Source: Novosphingobium aquimarinum
Lineage (GTDB): Bacteria; Pseudomonadota; Alphaproteobacteria; Sphingomonadales; Sphingomonadaceae
Direction: 5' to 3'
Assembly (NCBI RefSeq): GCF_009746585.1
Contig: NZ_WRPO01000001.1
Span: 1-64,000, forward strand
DNA length: 64,000 nt
Shown piece after piece: positions 9,241 to 19,106 of this stretch. Numbering within the stretch: position 1 is the first letter of the stretch; every line of letters starts with the position of its first letter. The notes below the pieces were generated by a model. It saw only the letters and a list, made by a program, of their open reading frames with translations. It made no database searches and had not been told where the DNA came from. A program made the position numbers and the translations under genes.

Positions 9241-10142
9241 CCGCCGGGAGGCCCAAGCGGCACCATTATGTGCCGCAATTCTATCTGCGTCGCTTCGCCT
9301 GCCCGGACGATGCGAACAAGGTCCGTGTGGTCGAACGGCATGGCGATATCCTCGCGATCGACCGTAAATCCATCGACCGCATCGGCTATGAGGAGGCCCT
9401 CCACGACTATGTCGACGACGGGGTGGCCGGCTCTATCGAAGGCCCGATCAACCATATGATCGAGACGCCTTTCTCCAACAGTCTGACCTGGACAAAGATC
9501 GCCGATGGCGCCTGCACCAGCCTCGCCAAGGCCGACAAGATCCCGATCTATGGGTTCGCCCGTCACCTCCAGCGTCGCAATCTCGAGACCTTGCGCTTCA
9601 TCGAGACCGAGTCCGCCCGCTTCGCAGACGGTGACCTCGATGCCGACCTGAGCGAGGAGGAGCGCGAGATGCACGCATGGATCGCAGCATCCGCCGACAA
9701 TGCCCATGCCCTGTTCCGCGTTGGCGCCATGGACACGAATATCCCGGAAGACGCCGACGCCATCAACGTCATGGTCTGCCATTCGCCGATCCCTTTGCGG
9801 ACCTCGACCAACCCGACACTGATGATCTCGGCGCCGGGCCATCAATCCATTTTCGGTGCCTTCTTCAACGAGCTGCGAACCTGGTGGCTCACACTCGATC
9901 GATATTGCGGCGCCTTCATCGTCGCCGGTGGTCCGCCCGGCTTCAGCAATTTGCCCATGCCGGCCGACGCAGCCCGCATGATCAACCAGCAGTATCTGGT
10001 CCAGCACGGCAACAGCATGACGGTCCGTTACCTCCTCGCCGATGATCCCTATCTCGATGATGATCTTGTCTGGGCCGGCTATGGCTTCGAGCGGTCAACG
10101 ACCCATGGTGCCCGGTGGCGCAAGCTTGTCGTGGGGCAATGA
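9237..10142 (+). CDS. DUF4238 family protein
   Basis: A 301-residue protein opening with RPKRHHYVPQFYLRRF, the diagnostic N-terminus of DUF4238. The body is acidic and helical and includes a conserved-looking SPIPLRTSTNPTLM strand region that fits the rest of the domain. The molecular function of the family is not established. The start is the GTG of the GTGA overlap with the HEPN-like gene; no better start exists, because the family signature begins six residues later. The coupling suggests a two-component module (toxin with partner, or effector with sensor). It is the last gene before the truncated cusA. Confidence 0.7.
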   Translation: MTAGRPKRHHYVPQFYLRRFACPDDANKVRVVERHGDILAIDRKSIDRIGYEEALHDYVDDGVAGSIEGPINHMIETPFSNSLTWTKIADGACTSLAKADKIPIYGFARHLQRRNLETLRFIETESARFADGDLDADLSEEEREMHAWIAASADNAHALFRVGAMDTNIPEDADAINVMVCHSPIPLRTSTNPTLMISAPGHQSIFGAFFNELRTWWLTLDRYCGAFIVAGGPPGFSNLPMPADAARMINQQYLVQHGNSMTVRYLLADDPYLDDDLVWAGYGFERSTTHGARWRKLVVGQ

Positions 10143-10448
10143 TCCGGCAATCGTGAACCAGCGCATTGCTATAGGGTCCGCCTCCGGTCCGGCGTGAAGG
10201 CTGAGCATCTCGGGATTGAAGGCCGAGCGATCGACGACGGGACAGGTATCCCAAGGTCGGGCGGATGCCCGCTGAAGCGGGCACCGGGCTCTATCTCCGC
10301 TCCGCTCCGACCAAGCCCCTGCGGGTCTTGGCCCCTGACGGGGTAACGATCCCTTCCGCAGGGGCACGGAGCAGGGGAGGCGTTCATCCCGAGGCGTCAG
10401 GATGAGCGGCACGACCACCGCAATGCAGGCTTCGCCTAAGGAATCGCG
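10143..10448. other. Non-coding junction between defence zone and truncated cusA
   Basis: No credible gene is seen on either strand; a 107-codon minus-strand frame overlaps DUF4238 and has shadow-like composition. The stretch contains a perfect small palindrome at 10266-10283 (TGCCCGCT-GA-AGCGGGCA) and several GC-rich half-repeats around AGGGG and CCCCTGC. An inverted repeat, ATCGCGC-TAGTC-GCGCGAT, spans the cusA stop at 10443-10461. No transposase, integrase or clear target-site duplication was found. It probably represents the scar of a recombination that removed the end of cusA. Confidence 0.5.
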
Positions 10449-13304
10449 CTAGTCGCGCGATGCGGATCGTGGAGCCAGCAGACAAGCCATGGCGGCAACG
10501 CCGGCAAGGGCGATAAAGCCGACGCCGGTCGCGACCGATTGGTGGTAGCCGAGCAAGTAGAGGATCCAGAAGCCGCCGGTGAGGGCAAAGGGCAGTGTGC
10601 CCATGATGAGCGCCGCTTCGTCGAGGCGCCGAAAGATCAGATAGAGCAGGAGGAAAATGATCGCGAGCGTCGCTGGCACAACGATCTTCAGCCGATCGAT
10701 TGCGCGCGAGAGATATTCGAACTGGCCGGAATAGGCGAGGCTGACCCCGGGCGAGAGCTTCACTTTGTGCGCCACGGCTGTTTGTAAATCGTTCACCACC
10801 GATGCGAGATCGCGTCCGCGCACATCGACATAGACCCAGGTCGAGGGCCTCCCGTTTTCGGTTTTCAGCATCGGCGGCCCATCGCTGATTGCGATCTGCG
10901 CGACGCTGCCCAAAGTGATTTGCTGGCCGGACGGCGTGAGCACGGGGAGGGCGCGCAGCGCGTCCGGACTGTCGCGCAGTTCGCGCGGATAGCGGACATT
11001 GATCGGATAGCGCGCCAGCCCCTCAACGGTCTGGCCAACATTTTCGCCGCCAATCGCACCGGCGACGATCGCCTGGACATCGGCAATATTGAGACCATAG
11101 CGGGCGGCGGTCATCCGATCGATCCGGACATCGATATAACGCCCGCCCGTAAGCCGTTCGGCCAGGGCCGAGCTCACCCCAGGCACGGTCTTGGCCACCT
11201 GCTCGACCTCGCGGGCGATATGGTCAATGACGGCAAGATCCGACCCCGAGACTTTGACGCCGATTGGGCTCTTGATGCCGGTCGCCAGCATGTCGATCCG
11301 GTTGCGGATGGGGGGCACCCAGATGTTCGCCAGGCCCGGCACCTTCACGGTGCGATCGAGTTCCTCGACCAGCTTGTCGGGTGTCATGCCCGGCCGCCAT
11401 TGATCGCGCGGCTTGAAGCGGATCGTCGTCTCGAACATCTCGAGCGGGGCGGGGTCGGTCGCGCTTTCCGCGCGTCCGGCTTTTCCGAAGACGCTCTGCA
11501 CCTCGGGCACCGACTTGATCATGCGATCCGTCTGTTGGAGGAGCTCCGATGCCTTGGCGGCGGACAGGCCGGGCAGCGCGGAGGGCATGTAAAGCAAGTC
11601 CCCCTCGTTCATGGCTGGCAAAAACTCGCCGCCGAGCCGTGACAAGGGCCAGGCGGTCGTCAGGAAGACCAGCCCCGCCAGGACTAGAGTTGCCTTGGGC
11701 CGTTTCAGTACCCAGTCGATGGCCGGGCGATATGCCCTCGTCAGCGCACGGTTGACCGGATTCGCCTGCTCGGAGGGAATCTTGCCCCGGATGAGCCAGC
11801 CCATCAGCACCGGCACGAGCGTCACCGAGAGGATCGCCGCCGCTGCCATGGTGTAGGTCTTAGTGAAGGCCAGCGGCGCGAAGAGACGCCCCTCCTGTGC
11901 TTCGAGCGTGAAGACCGGGACGAAAGACAAGGTGATGATGAGGAGCGAGAAGAAGAGCGCCGGTCCCACTTCGCGCGCCGCGTCGGTGACCACAGTCCAC
12001 CGCGCCGGCCCTTCCAGCTCCTCACCGGGGTGGTCATGCTCCCATTGCTCGATCCGCTTGTGAGCATTCTCGATCATCACGATCGCCGCGTCGACCATGG
12101 CGCCGATCGCGATCGCAATGCCGCCGAGTGACATGATGTTGGCGTTGACGCCCTGGAGGTGCATCACGATGAAGGCGGCCAAGATGCCGAGCGGCAGCGT
12201 GACGATGGCGACCAGGGCCGAGCGCACGTGCCACAGGAACAGGGCGCAGACGATCGCAACGACGACGAACTCCTCCACGAGCTTGTGCGTGAGATTCTCG
12301 ATCGCCGCATCGATGAGGTGCGAGCGGTCATAGGTCGGCACGATGGCGACGCCGCGGGGAAGGCTCTTCTTCAGGACCTCGAGCTTGTCCTGGACCGCTT
12401 GGATGGTGGCGCGCGCATCCGAACCCGAGCGCAGGATAACGACGCCGCCCGCTACCTCGCCATCTCCATCGAGTTCGGCGATGCCGCGCCGCATTTCCGG
12501 GCCGAGTTGGATGGTGGCAACGTCCCCGAGCGTCACCGGCACGCCGCCCGCCGCAGTGCGCAGCGGGATGGCGCGGAAATCGTCGAGTGTCTGGAGATAG
12601 CCTGAGGCGCGCACCATATATTCGGCCTCGCCGAGCTCGAGGACCGAGCCGCCGGTTTCCTGATTGGTCTGTTGGATCGCCGCGACGGTCTGGGCATGGG
12701 TGACGCCGAAGCCGGCGAGTTTCACCGGGTCGAGCACGACCTGATATTGCTTGACCATGCCGCCGATGCTGGCGACCTCGGCGACGCCAGGCAGACTCTT
12801 GAGCTCATAGCGCAGGAACCAGTCCTGCAGCGAACGCAGCTGGGCGAGATCATGCCCGCCGGTGCGATCGACCAGCGCATATTGATAGACCCAGCCCACA
12901 CCGGTCGCGTCGGGTCCAATGGCGCTTCGCGCGGTGTCGGGCAGGCGCCCCTGCACCTGATTGAGATATTCAAGCACGCGTGAGCGCGCCCAATAGAGAT
13001 CGGTGCCATCCTCGAAGATGACATAGACGAAGCTGTCCCCAAAAAAGGAATAGCCGCGCACGGTCTTCGCTCCTGGCACCGAGAGCATCGTCGTTGCGAG
13101 GGGATAGGTGATCTGGTTCTCGACGATCTGCGGCGCCTGGCCCGGATAGGTCGTGCGGATGATGACCTGGGTATCGGAGAGGTCGGGCAGCGCGTCAATC
13201 GGCGTGCTACGGACGGCGAGCAGTCCGCCCACCACAAGCGCCAGCGCGCCCAGCACCACGAACAGGCGGTTGTTGGCCGACCAGTCAATGAGCCGACCGA
13301 TCAT
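10449..13304 (-). pseudogene. cusA: CusA-type heavy-metal RND efflux pump, C-terminally truncated
   Basis: 951 residues of a CusA/CzcA-type RND transporter, which normally has about 1,040-1,070. The N-terminus ([15 protein letters not shown]), the pore-domain signatures and the repeated transmembrane blocks are intact up to [19 protein letters not shown]. There the family continues with EFGVVM and two more membrane helices, but here the frame switches to 13 unrelated residues and TAG. The last helices are therefore lost and transport function is unlikely. The start overlaps the cusB stop (ATGA). Substrate assignment to Cu(I)/Ag(I) comes from the CusB and Cop neighbours. Confidence 0.85.
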
Positions 13305-14785
13305 CGCGCCGCCTCGCGGTTGAGCGTACGAACGACGGGACCTTCCGCAGCCTGGTCGAAGCTGAAGACAACGCGGTCGCCCTTCTTGAAGCCGCGCGCC
13401 AGCGCGGGTGCGCTCAGCCTGAACGTCATCGTCATGGCCGGCCACTTGAGCGCAGGGACCGGCTCGTGGCTGAGGGTGATCCGATCGCCCGTGATGCTCT
13501 CGATCCGGCCATTCGTGTAATAGGCGCCCTGCGGGGACGCTTCGGCCCGCGGCGCGGAGGTTGTCGCTGCGATCGGACGGGCCTCTATGCCGGACAGGCT
13601 GGCCTCGGAGTCGATCAAGAACTGGCCCGAGGTGACGACCTTCTCTCCTGCTGCGAGACCGGCGAAGATTTCGGTCTGGCCTCCTGCCTCCGCGCCCATC
13701 TGCACTTCGGCAGGCCGATAACGCCCTTGCGGCAGGGCCAGCATGACGAGCGTGCGCTTGCCGGTGCGGATGATGGCCTCCGAGGGAACGAGCAGCGCTG
13801 TGCGCGCTGTGCCTCCGAAATCGACCGAGGCGAACATGCCGGGCCGCAGGCGTCCGCCGCGATTGGGAAGCTCGATGCGTACCGCAAGAGTTCGGCTTTC
13901 GGCGCTGACGCTCGGAAGGATCGCGGCGACACGGCCGGTGAAGCGCTCGCCCGGATAGGCGGCGAGTGTCGCGGTCGCGCCTTCTCCCGGGCGGAGTCTG
14001 CCGGCCATGGCCTCCGGGACGGCAGCGTTTAGCCATACCGTGCCAAGCCCATTGATCTCCGCGAGCGTCTGACCGCTTGTCACCGTCATCCCGGCCCTGA
14101 CGCCGAGCGTCTTGATGGTGCCGCCGGTCGGTGTCGAGATCGTCGTGACATTATGCGGTCGTCCGCTGCTCTCGACGGCCGCGACCGTTCCCGGTGGCAT
14201 ACCAAGCAGCAGAAGACGCTGACGGGCGGCGCGGCTGAGGCCCGCATCGCCTATCCGACGTACCGCCAGATATTCCGTCTGCGCGCCCGCCCATTCCGGC
14301 ACGAGGATATCGGCGAGCGGTGCGCCCTTGCCGATTACGTCGCCCGGCGCGCGCGCGTAGACGCGCTGAACAAAGCCACCGCTCCGCGCCTGCACAATGG
14401 CGACGTCGCGCTCGTTGAACTCGATCGTGCCGGTTGCCGTGAGGGCGGAGCCAAGCGTGCCCGTGCGCGCTTCCGCGATGCGCAAGCCAAGCGATTGCGT
14501 CCGCGCGGGGTCGATCGATACGCCAGCCTCACCGCTTGCCGCCTCGTCGGCATATTTGGGGACAAGCTCCATATCCATGAACGGCGACTTGCCCGGCTTG
14601 TCGAAATGCTGGCTCGGGACCATCGGATCGTACCAGTAGAGGATTTTGCGTCCGCCTTGAGTCGATGCAGTGGGCGGATCCCCATGGTTCAAGTTCGCCA
14701 GGCCATAACCAAGCCCCCCGGCTGCAATGGCGAGCACGGCTGCGGCAATCCCCAACTGCGCTCGCGAGGTGGTGTCGAATTTCAT
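13301..14785 (-). CDS. cusB: CusB-type periplasmic adaptor with fused CusF domain
   Basis: A 494-residue membrane-fusion protein. It begins with a membrane anchor (residues 10-30), then a heavy-metal-binding segment with WYDPMVPSQ and [12 protein letters not shown] (about 46-75), the lipoyl/hairpin and beta-barrel regions, and a C-terminal CusF-like domain (about 415-490). That domain carries WPAMTMTF, matching the Trp/Met Cu(I)-Ag(I) site of CusF. It would link the CusA pump to the CusC channel and load metal. Both ends overlap neighbours as ATGA. The gene itself looks intact although both partners are damaged, so it may persist only as a periplasmic metal binder. Confidence 0.85.
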   Translation of the reverse strand: MKFDTTSRAQLGIAAAVLAIAAGGLGYGLANLNHGDPPTASTQGGRKILYWYDPMVPSQHFDKPGKSPFMDMELVPKYADEAASGEAGVSIDPARTQSLGLRIAEARTGTLGSALTATGTIEFNERDVAIVQARSGGFVQRVYARAPGDVIGKGAPLADILVPEWAGAQTEYLAVRRIGDAGLSRAARQRLLLLGMPPGTVAAVESSGRPHNVTTISTPTGGTIKTLGVRAGMTVTSGQTLAEINGLGTVWLNAAVPEAMAGRLRPGEGATATLAAYPGERFTGRVAAILPSVSAESRTLAVRIELPNRGGRLRPGMFASVDFGGTARTALLVPSEAIIRTGKRTLVMLALPQGRYRPAEVQMGAEAGGQTEIFAGLAAGEKVVTSGQFLIDSEASLSGIEARPIAATTSAPRAEASPQGAYYTNGRIESITGDRITLSHEPVPALKWPAMTMTFRLSAPALARGFKKGDRVVFSFDQAAEGPVVRTLNREAAR

Positions 14786-16014
14786 TGATTGTTTCCCCCA
14801 AAGGTGAGGACGAGCCGCGCGGCATCGCGCGCGACATCGGCCTCCCTGTCGAGCAACTGGAGCTCGATGTCGGCGACCATGGTCTGGGCCTCGATCACGT
14901 CGAGAAGCCCGGCACGACCCGCCGCATAGCTGGCGGTCTCGAGCTCGGCTCTGTTGCGCGCAAGCGGTAGCAAAGTATCGCGCGCGCGGACCCATTGTTC
15001 GTGGTGCATGTCATGGTCGGCAAGTCCGGCCTCGAGGTCCGCGAGGAGGGCTCGCCGCATGTCCTCCTGGTTCGCGAGCGCCGCAGCCGCGGTCGCTGCG
15101 CTGGCGGCGATCATCGGATCTTGGCGACGCCCTGTGAACAGGGGCAGGCTGATGGTCACGCCGGCCGAAACCATGTCCCCATAGCGCTCGGCCCGGCGCT
15201 GGTAGGCGACGTCGAATCCCCAGTCGGGGCGTTTGTCGGCGCGCGCGACGGCAACGTCAGCCTCGGCCTGGGCCACCCGAGCATGGGCCGCTCCGAGATC
15301 GGGATGGGCCTGGATGCTTGCCCTAAGCGAGGCGCCGTCGATGGTGAGGGCGGGAACCTCGCCGGCGGTCTCCGGCGACGGCTCGCCCGTTTAGCGTGAA
15401 AGGATAGCGCGCTGGCGTGCTACTGCGGCGACGAGTTCACTCCTGCGGTCTTCCAGGGCCGCAAGGGACTGCTGAACCTGCAGTGTTTGCGCCGGACGCG
15501 CTGCGCCGGAGCTGACGCTCGCTTTCGCGGCCGAAGGAAGGGGGGCAAGGCGAGAAAGGACACTCTCGAGCGCTGCGAGGCGGCGCTCCGCATAGGCGAG
15601 ATCGATCCAGGCCAGCGCCGTTGCAACCTTGACCCGACGGGCCTCGGACAGCAGCGTGGCTTCAGCTGCCGCGAGATCGGTCCGGGCCCGTGTCGTGCGA
15701 GCATGGCGCTTCGCGGCATTGGGAACCTCCTGTGAGATGCCCACCCGTGCCATCGTCATGCTGTCCTCGGCAAAGCTTCCCGCCGGTGGGCCAGACACAG
15801 GAAAATTGTCGATGCCGAGCCCGAGCTTGGGATCGGGCAGCTGACCGGCGGCAGGCAAGGCGGAGCGCCGGGCGTCAGCCTCCAGCGCCTTGGCGCGGAG
15901 GGAAGGGGCCTGCGCCTCCGCACGCGCGAGTGCTTCTTCGAAGCGCAGGGGACCTGCGAGCGCGGCGGTCGTGGGTAGCGCCAGCAGCGGCATGGCAAGG
16001 AATAGGGTGCGCAT
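14782..16014 (-). pseudogene. cusC: CusC/TolC-type outer-membrane efflux protein, interrupted by in-frame TAA
   Basis: A TolC-family gene: signal peptide (MRTLFLAMPLLALPTTAALA), the typical FEEALARAEAQAPSL opening, and a second half with VAYQRRAERYGDMVSAG and GRAGLLDVIEAQT. The frame is continuous over 411 codons except for one TAA at 15391-15393, after AILSR. Translation beyond it (TGEPSPETAGEVPALTIDG) clearly belongs to the same family, so this is a single nonsense change rather than a frameshift. GGGAG precedes the start. Unless the stop is read through or is a sequencing error, no full-length channel is made. It is the first gene of cusCBA. Confidence 0.85.
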
Positions 16015-16148
16015 GAATATCTCCCATTCGGAAGTTCGCGGTGCGCCGATCAACAGGCGGCCAACACGTCGCCGACGCAGGCACTTCGTCCCGCGTCGGC
16101 GCCGCGCGCTGGCCTGGCTGTTCTGATCTGACGGCCGGGAACCCAAGC

Positions 16149-16418
16149 TTAGCCGGCCGAGGGCGACATACGGTGGTCATGCATGGATTTCATGCAATCG
16201 GCCGCGCTCATCTTCATCATGTCACAGGCGCAGTTCGCCATCTGATCATTGTCGCGGACCCATATGCGCTTCTGCACCGGACCAGCTGCGCGCGGCCCAA
16301 ATTGCGGGACCGATTTCCATTCCCAATGCCCTTGCGGCGCACTGTTCTGGTCAGCGGCCCATGCGGGCGCGGCGAGGCTGACCGCCAGCAGGGCGGCCGA
16401 AATCGACTTCTTGATCAT
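16149..16418 (-). CDS. Small secreted Met/His/Cys-rich protein
   Basis: An 89-residue protein with a clear signal peptide ending AAPAWA. The mature part has QFGPRAAGP and a C-terminal cluster NCACDMMKMSAADCMKSM followed by HDHRM, which supplies three Cys, several Met and two His. That composition suits a periplasmic Cu(I) binder. The ATG was chosen over a GTG one codon upstream. It lies between cusC and another small metal-rich protein, all codirectional in the copper cluster. I do not recognise a named family. Confidence 0.6.
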   Translation of the reverse strand: MIKKSISAALLAVSLAAPAWAADQNSAPQGHWEWKSVPQFGPRAAGPVQKRIWVRDNDQMANCACDMMKMSAADCMKSMHDHRMSPSAG

Positions 16419-16506
16419 CACGAATATCCTTTGACTGAATGGAGCGGAATCGCGGGGCGTCTGGACGCGACAAGAAGCCGCGCGCCTGACGGGCGCGATT
16501 GTTCAA

Positions 16507-16869
16507 TCAGCCAAGGAGGGTGGGTGGTTCCGGCTCGGGCGCGTACTCGTGCCCATGCAGGACGCTGACGGTGGTCCAGAACATGGTCTGGTCGTGAAAC
16601 CATGGGGAGGCGGGCGTTGGCGCTGCATTGCCCAGCACGATCGGCACGACGCATCCCATCGCTCCGATGCAATCGAGCGTCAGCCCTTTGCACGGGGTTC
16701 CCTTGGGCGCGGGCTGCTGCTTGGCCATCATTGCCATGCAATCGGCGTCCATCGCCATCGCTTTGGGGGCACTCTTGGCCACGGGCACGCCGTGCGCATA
16801 GGCCAGCTGCGCCCCGAAGAGGCCGAGAAGCGCTCCGACAAGGAGCAAAGAGGCGAGCAAGCGTTTCAA
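16507..16869 (-). CDS. Small secreted protein of the copper cluster
   Basis: 120 residues with a signal peptide (LLASLLLVGALLGLFGAQLAYA) and then APKAMAMDADCMAMMAK, with two more Cys in CKGLTLDCIGAMGC, four Cys in all, and several Met. It ends EPEPPTLLG. The only start that keeps the signal peptide is TTG, and the ribosome site is weak. It is probably exported and could bind copper or be a small membrane-associated accessory protein. Its function is not known to me; position and composition are the only evidence. Confidence 0.5.
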   Translation of the reverse strand: MKRLLASLLLVGALLGLFGAQLAYAHGVPVAKSAPKAMAMDADCMAMMAKQQPAPKGTPCKGLTLDCIGAMGCVVPIVLGNAAPTPASPWFHDQTMFWTTVSVLHGHEYAPEPEPPTLLG

Positions 16870-16914
16870 GACGTTTTCTATCTATCGCAGCCCATTCTTC
16901 CCGACAATCGCCAT

Positions 16915-17358
16915 CTATCCTTGATGGCGCGCAAATATCCGTGTGCCTGACGGACCAAATGCGACGACAACATAGGGATCGCCGCGACGACCCGGGACCT
17001 CCATGCCCGGTGATCCCACCGGCATGCCCGCCACCGCAAGGCCAGTGATGCCCTTCGGGCGCTGGGCGAGCACCCGCTTTATATCTGCGATGGGAACGTG
17101 ACCTTCGAAGACCAGGCCGTCGATGACCGCGGTATGGCAGGAAGCAAGCGCGGCCGGAACGCCGCGCGCGCGCTGGAACGTAGCTCGGGACTGATCGTCG
17201 ACCATGGTGATCCGCCGTCCGAACTGCGCGCGCACCTGTGCGGCCCATTGCTCGCAACACCCACATCCTGGGTCGCGGTGAACCACGATCGGGCCCGCCG
17301 CATTGGCAGCGGTTGCCAAGAGCATCAACGCGGCTCCAAGCAGGTGGCGCTTCAGCAT
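16915..17358 (-). CDS. DUF411 periplasmic metal-binding protein
   Basis: 147 residues with a signal peptide ending ATAANAA. The DUF411 hallmark is present: HRDPGCGCCEQWAAQVR, then GVPAALASCHTAVIDGLVFEG, and PVGSPGME near the C-terminus. DUF411 proteins accompany copper resistance genes and are thought to bind copper in the periplasm through this Cys cluster. The ATG was preferred over one seven codons upstream because of the strong GGAAAGAGGA site. About 27 bases upstream, a degenerate copy of the cluster's ECF promoter (CGAGGGGT, 13 bases, CGCGTAT) can be seen. Confidence 0.8.
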   Translation of the reverse strand: MLKRHLLGAALMLLATAANAAGPIVVHRDPGCGCCEQWAAQVRAQFGRRITMVDDQSRATFQRARGVPAALASCHTAVIDGLVFEGHVPIADIKRVLAQRPKGITGLAVAGMPVGSPGMEVPGRRGDPYVVVAFGPSGTRIFARHQG

Positions 17359-17427
17359 GTTCGGTCCTCTTTCCTTCATCTGCCTATACGCGGTTCCGGA
17401 GAAGAACCCCTCGAAATATGTCGCGCG

Positions 17428-17901
17428 TCAATCGAGGCGCGCAAGGATGACCTTCATCTGTTCGATCTCGCGGGCCTGCGAGCGAATGATCCCGCTGCAC
17501 AACGTCTTGATCTCCGGATCGTGGATCGATGCTTCGCGGCACATCAGGATCGCGCCCGAATGATGCGGGATCATCGAACGCAGGAAAGCCCGGTCACCGA
17601 TTGTCATCTGCGAACGGATCAGGGCGAACGACCCCAAGAAAGCGGCCGCTGATAAGGCGATGATCGCAAGATTGGCGGTACGCGAGGCGAACATGTGCTT
17701 CATCGCCAGGATCATCAGCACCACCATGGGTGCCACCATCATCAGCGTCATGTAGAGCGTGTTGAGATTGTTGTAGAAACTGTCGAGACTGTCGATCATG
17801 ACGAACATCACGAGGTACATGATGACGCCGCTGACCAGAGTCTGCACGGCAAGGCTCAAATAGCCGTTCGCCTTGCTGCCTGCGTTCTGCGAATGGTCCA
17901 T
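17428..17901 (-). CDS. DUF305-containing membrane protein
   Basis: 157 residues with three hydrophobic segments (about 16-40, 50-66 and 76-93), then a C-terminal DUF305 domain. The domain has FLRSMIPHHSGAILMC and a helix ending QAREIEQMKVIL. The His pair and Met in MIPHHSGAI are the conserved core, thought to bind metal. DUF305 proteins are frequent in copper and other metal resistance clusters. An AGGAG precedes the chosen ATG; a GTG two codons upstream is the alternative. It follows copB by about 60 bases on the same strand. Confidence 0.75.
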   Translation of the reverse strand: MDHSQNAGSKANGYLSLAVQTLVSGVIMYLVMFVMIDSLDSFYNNLNTLYMTLMMVAPMVVLMILAMKHMFASRTANLAIIALSAAAFLGSFALIRSQMTIGDRAFLRSMIPHHSGAILMCREASIHDPEIKTLCSGIIRSQAREIEQMKVILARLD

Positions 17902-17960
17902 CTCCACTCTCCTGTCAGCCCCGGCTCGGATATCTGCCGCCTCACCTCCTGCGTGTGCGC

Positions 17961-19106
17961 TCAGAACCAGATCCGGACACCGGCGACAAAGCTCGTCGTT
18001 GTCGGATCTTCGCCGTCATCGCGCGCATAGCGGGCCGTCTGCCCGCTTTTCGCGTCGTAGGACACTCCCACATAAGGTGCGAACTGGCGCGTGATCTCAT
18101 AGCGAAGCCGCAAGCCGAGCTCGGCGCTGGAAAGACCGGCCCCGATGCGGTTTTCCGGGACATCTTGCGCGGCGAAGTTCAGCTCCACCCGCGGTTGCAA
18201 GACCAGGCGCTGGGTGAGGCGCTGATCATAATAGCCCTCGACGCGCCCGAGCAGGTCGCCCTTGTCGGAGAGGAAGGCAGCGCCTTCGACCTCGAACCAA
18301 TAAGGAGCAAGCCCTTCGAAACCGAGGACGGCATAGGCCCGGGAGGGATTGGGCTTGAAGTCGTAGCGCACGCCTGCCTGGAGGTTGAAATATGGCCCTA
18401 TGGCGCGGCTGTAGAGCGCCTGGATCTCTGCTGCCTCTACACCGTCGCGGAAGGCACCTTCTCCTTCGGATTTCAGCGTGAGCCGGTTAATGTCGCCGCC
18501 GAACCAGGCCTCGCCGTCCCACCGATAGCCGTCACGACCCTCGCGGACCTGATATTCGGCAAGGTTGAACATGACCTGTGACAGCGTCTGTCCGCCTTCT
18601 TCCGCCATCATCTTCTGGCGCGCCCGCGCCATCTCGGCCGGAGGAAACTGGCGATCGGCATAATGGTCCATTGGGGGCTTTGGAGCCGGCGCACTGCCGG
18701 CAGGTAGCGCCGTTCCGGTCGGCTGCATGGCGGGCATCGCGGTCATGTCATGGCCGGCATGCTCGTCCTGATTGTCCATGCCCGGCATCGCGTCATGACC
18801 CATGGTCTCTGAGGGACTGGCGGACATGCCCGGCATGCTGGAGTGATCCATGCCCTGCATGTCATGCCCCTGATGCGCCGCAGGGGGCTGGGCAGGCTTG
18901 GGTGGTGCGCGCCGGGCTGGGCGCGCCGCGGGCGCTGATCGACGCGGCGCCGGTTTTCTTGCCTTGGGCTTCGGCTTTGCCGCCTTCGGCTGTGCCGCCG
19001 GCATCGACATCCCCGGCATGTTGTGCATCGAATGATCCTGCGCGAACGAAGGTGCGGCGAGGGCCATGGCGGACGACGCGGCGAGGAGGGAAGCGAGCCG
19101 CATCAT
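17961..19106 (-). CDS. copB: CopB/PcoB outer-membrane copper resistance protein
   Basis: 381 residues: a signal peptide ending LAAPSFAQ, then an unusually long Met/His-rich and Lys/Pro/Ala-rich region (about 23-160, with repeated HDM.GMDHS, GHDAMPGM and KPKPKARKPAP runs). The CopB beta-barrel domain begins near MDHYADRQFPPAEM and ends in the aromatic terminus VAGVRIWF, typical of outer-membrane proteins. It is thought to bind or sequester copper at the outer membrane with CopA. The ATG overlaps the copA stop. The DNA of the Met/His section is repetitive. Confidence 0.85.
   Translation of the reverse strand: MMRLASLLAASSAMALAAPSFAQDHSMHNMPGMSMPAAQPKAAKPKPKARKPAPRRSAPAARPARRAPPKPAQPPAAHQGHDMQGMDHSSMPGMSASPSETMGHDAMPGMDNQDEHAGHDMTAMPAMQPTGTALPAGSAPAPKPPMDHYADRQFPPAEMARARQKMMAEEGGQTLSQVMFNLAEYQVREGRDGYRWDGEAWFGGDINRLTLKSEGEGAFRDGVEAAEIQALYSRAIGPYFNLQAGVRYDFKPNPSRAYAVLGFEGLAPYWFEVEGAAFLSDKGDLLGRVEGYYDQRLTQRLVLQPRVELNFAAQDVPENRIGAGLSSAELGLRLRYEITRQFAPYVGVSYDAKSGQTARYARDDGEDPTTTSFVAGVRIWF

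Noticed and set aside
10095..10418. A 107-codon minus-strand frame in the DUF4238-cusA junction
   Set aside because: It overlaps the end of DUF4238, has no family features and no ribosome site.
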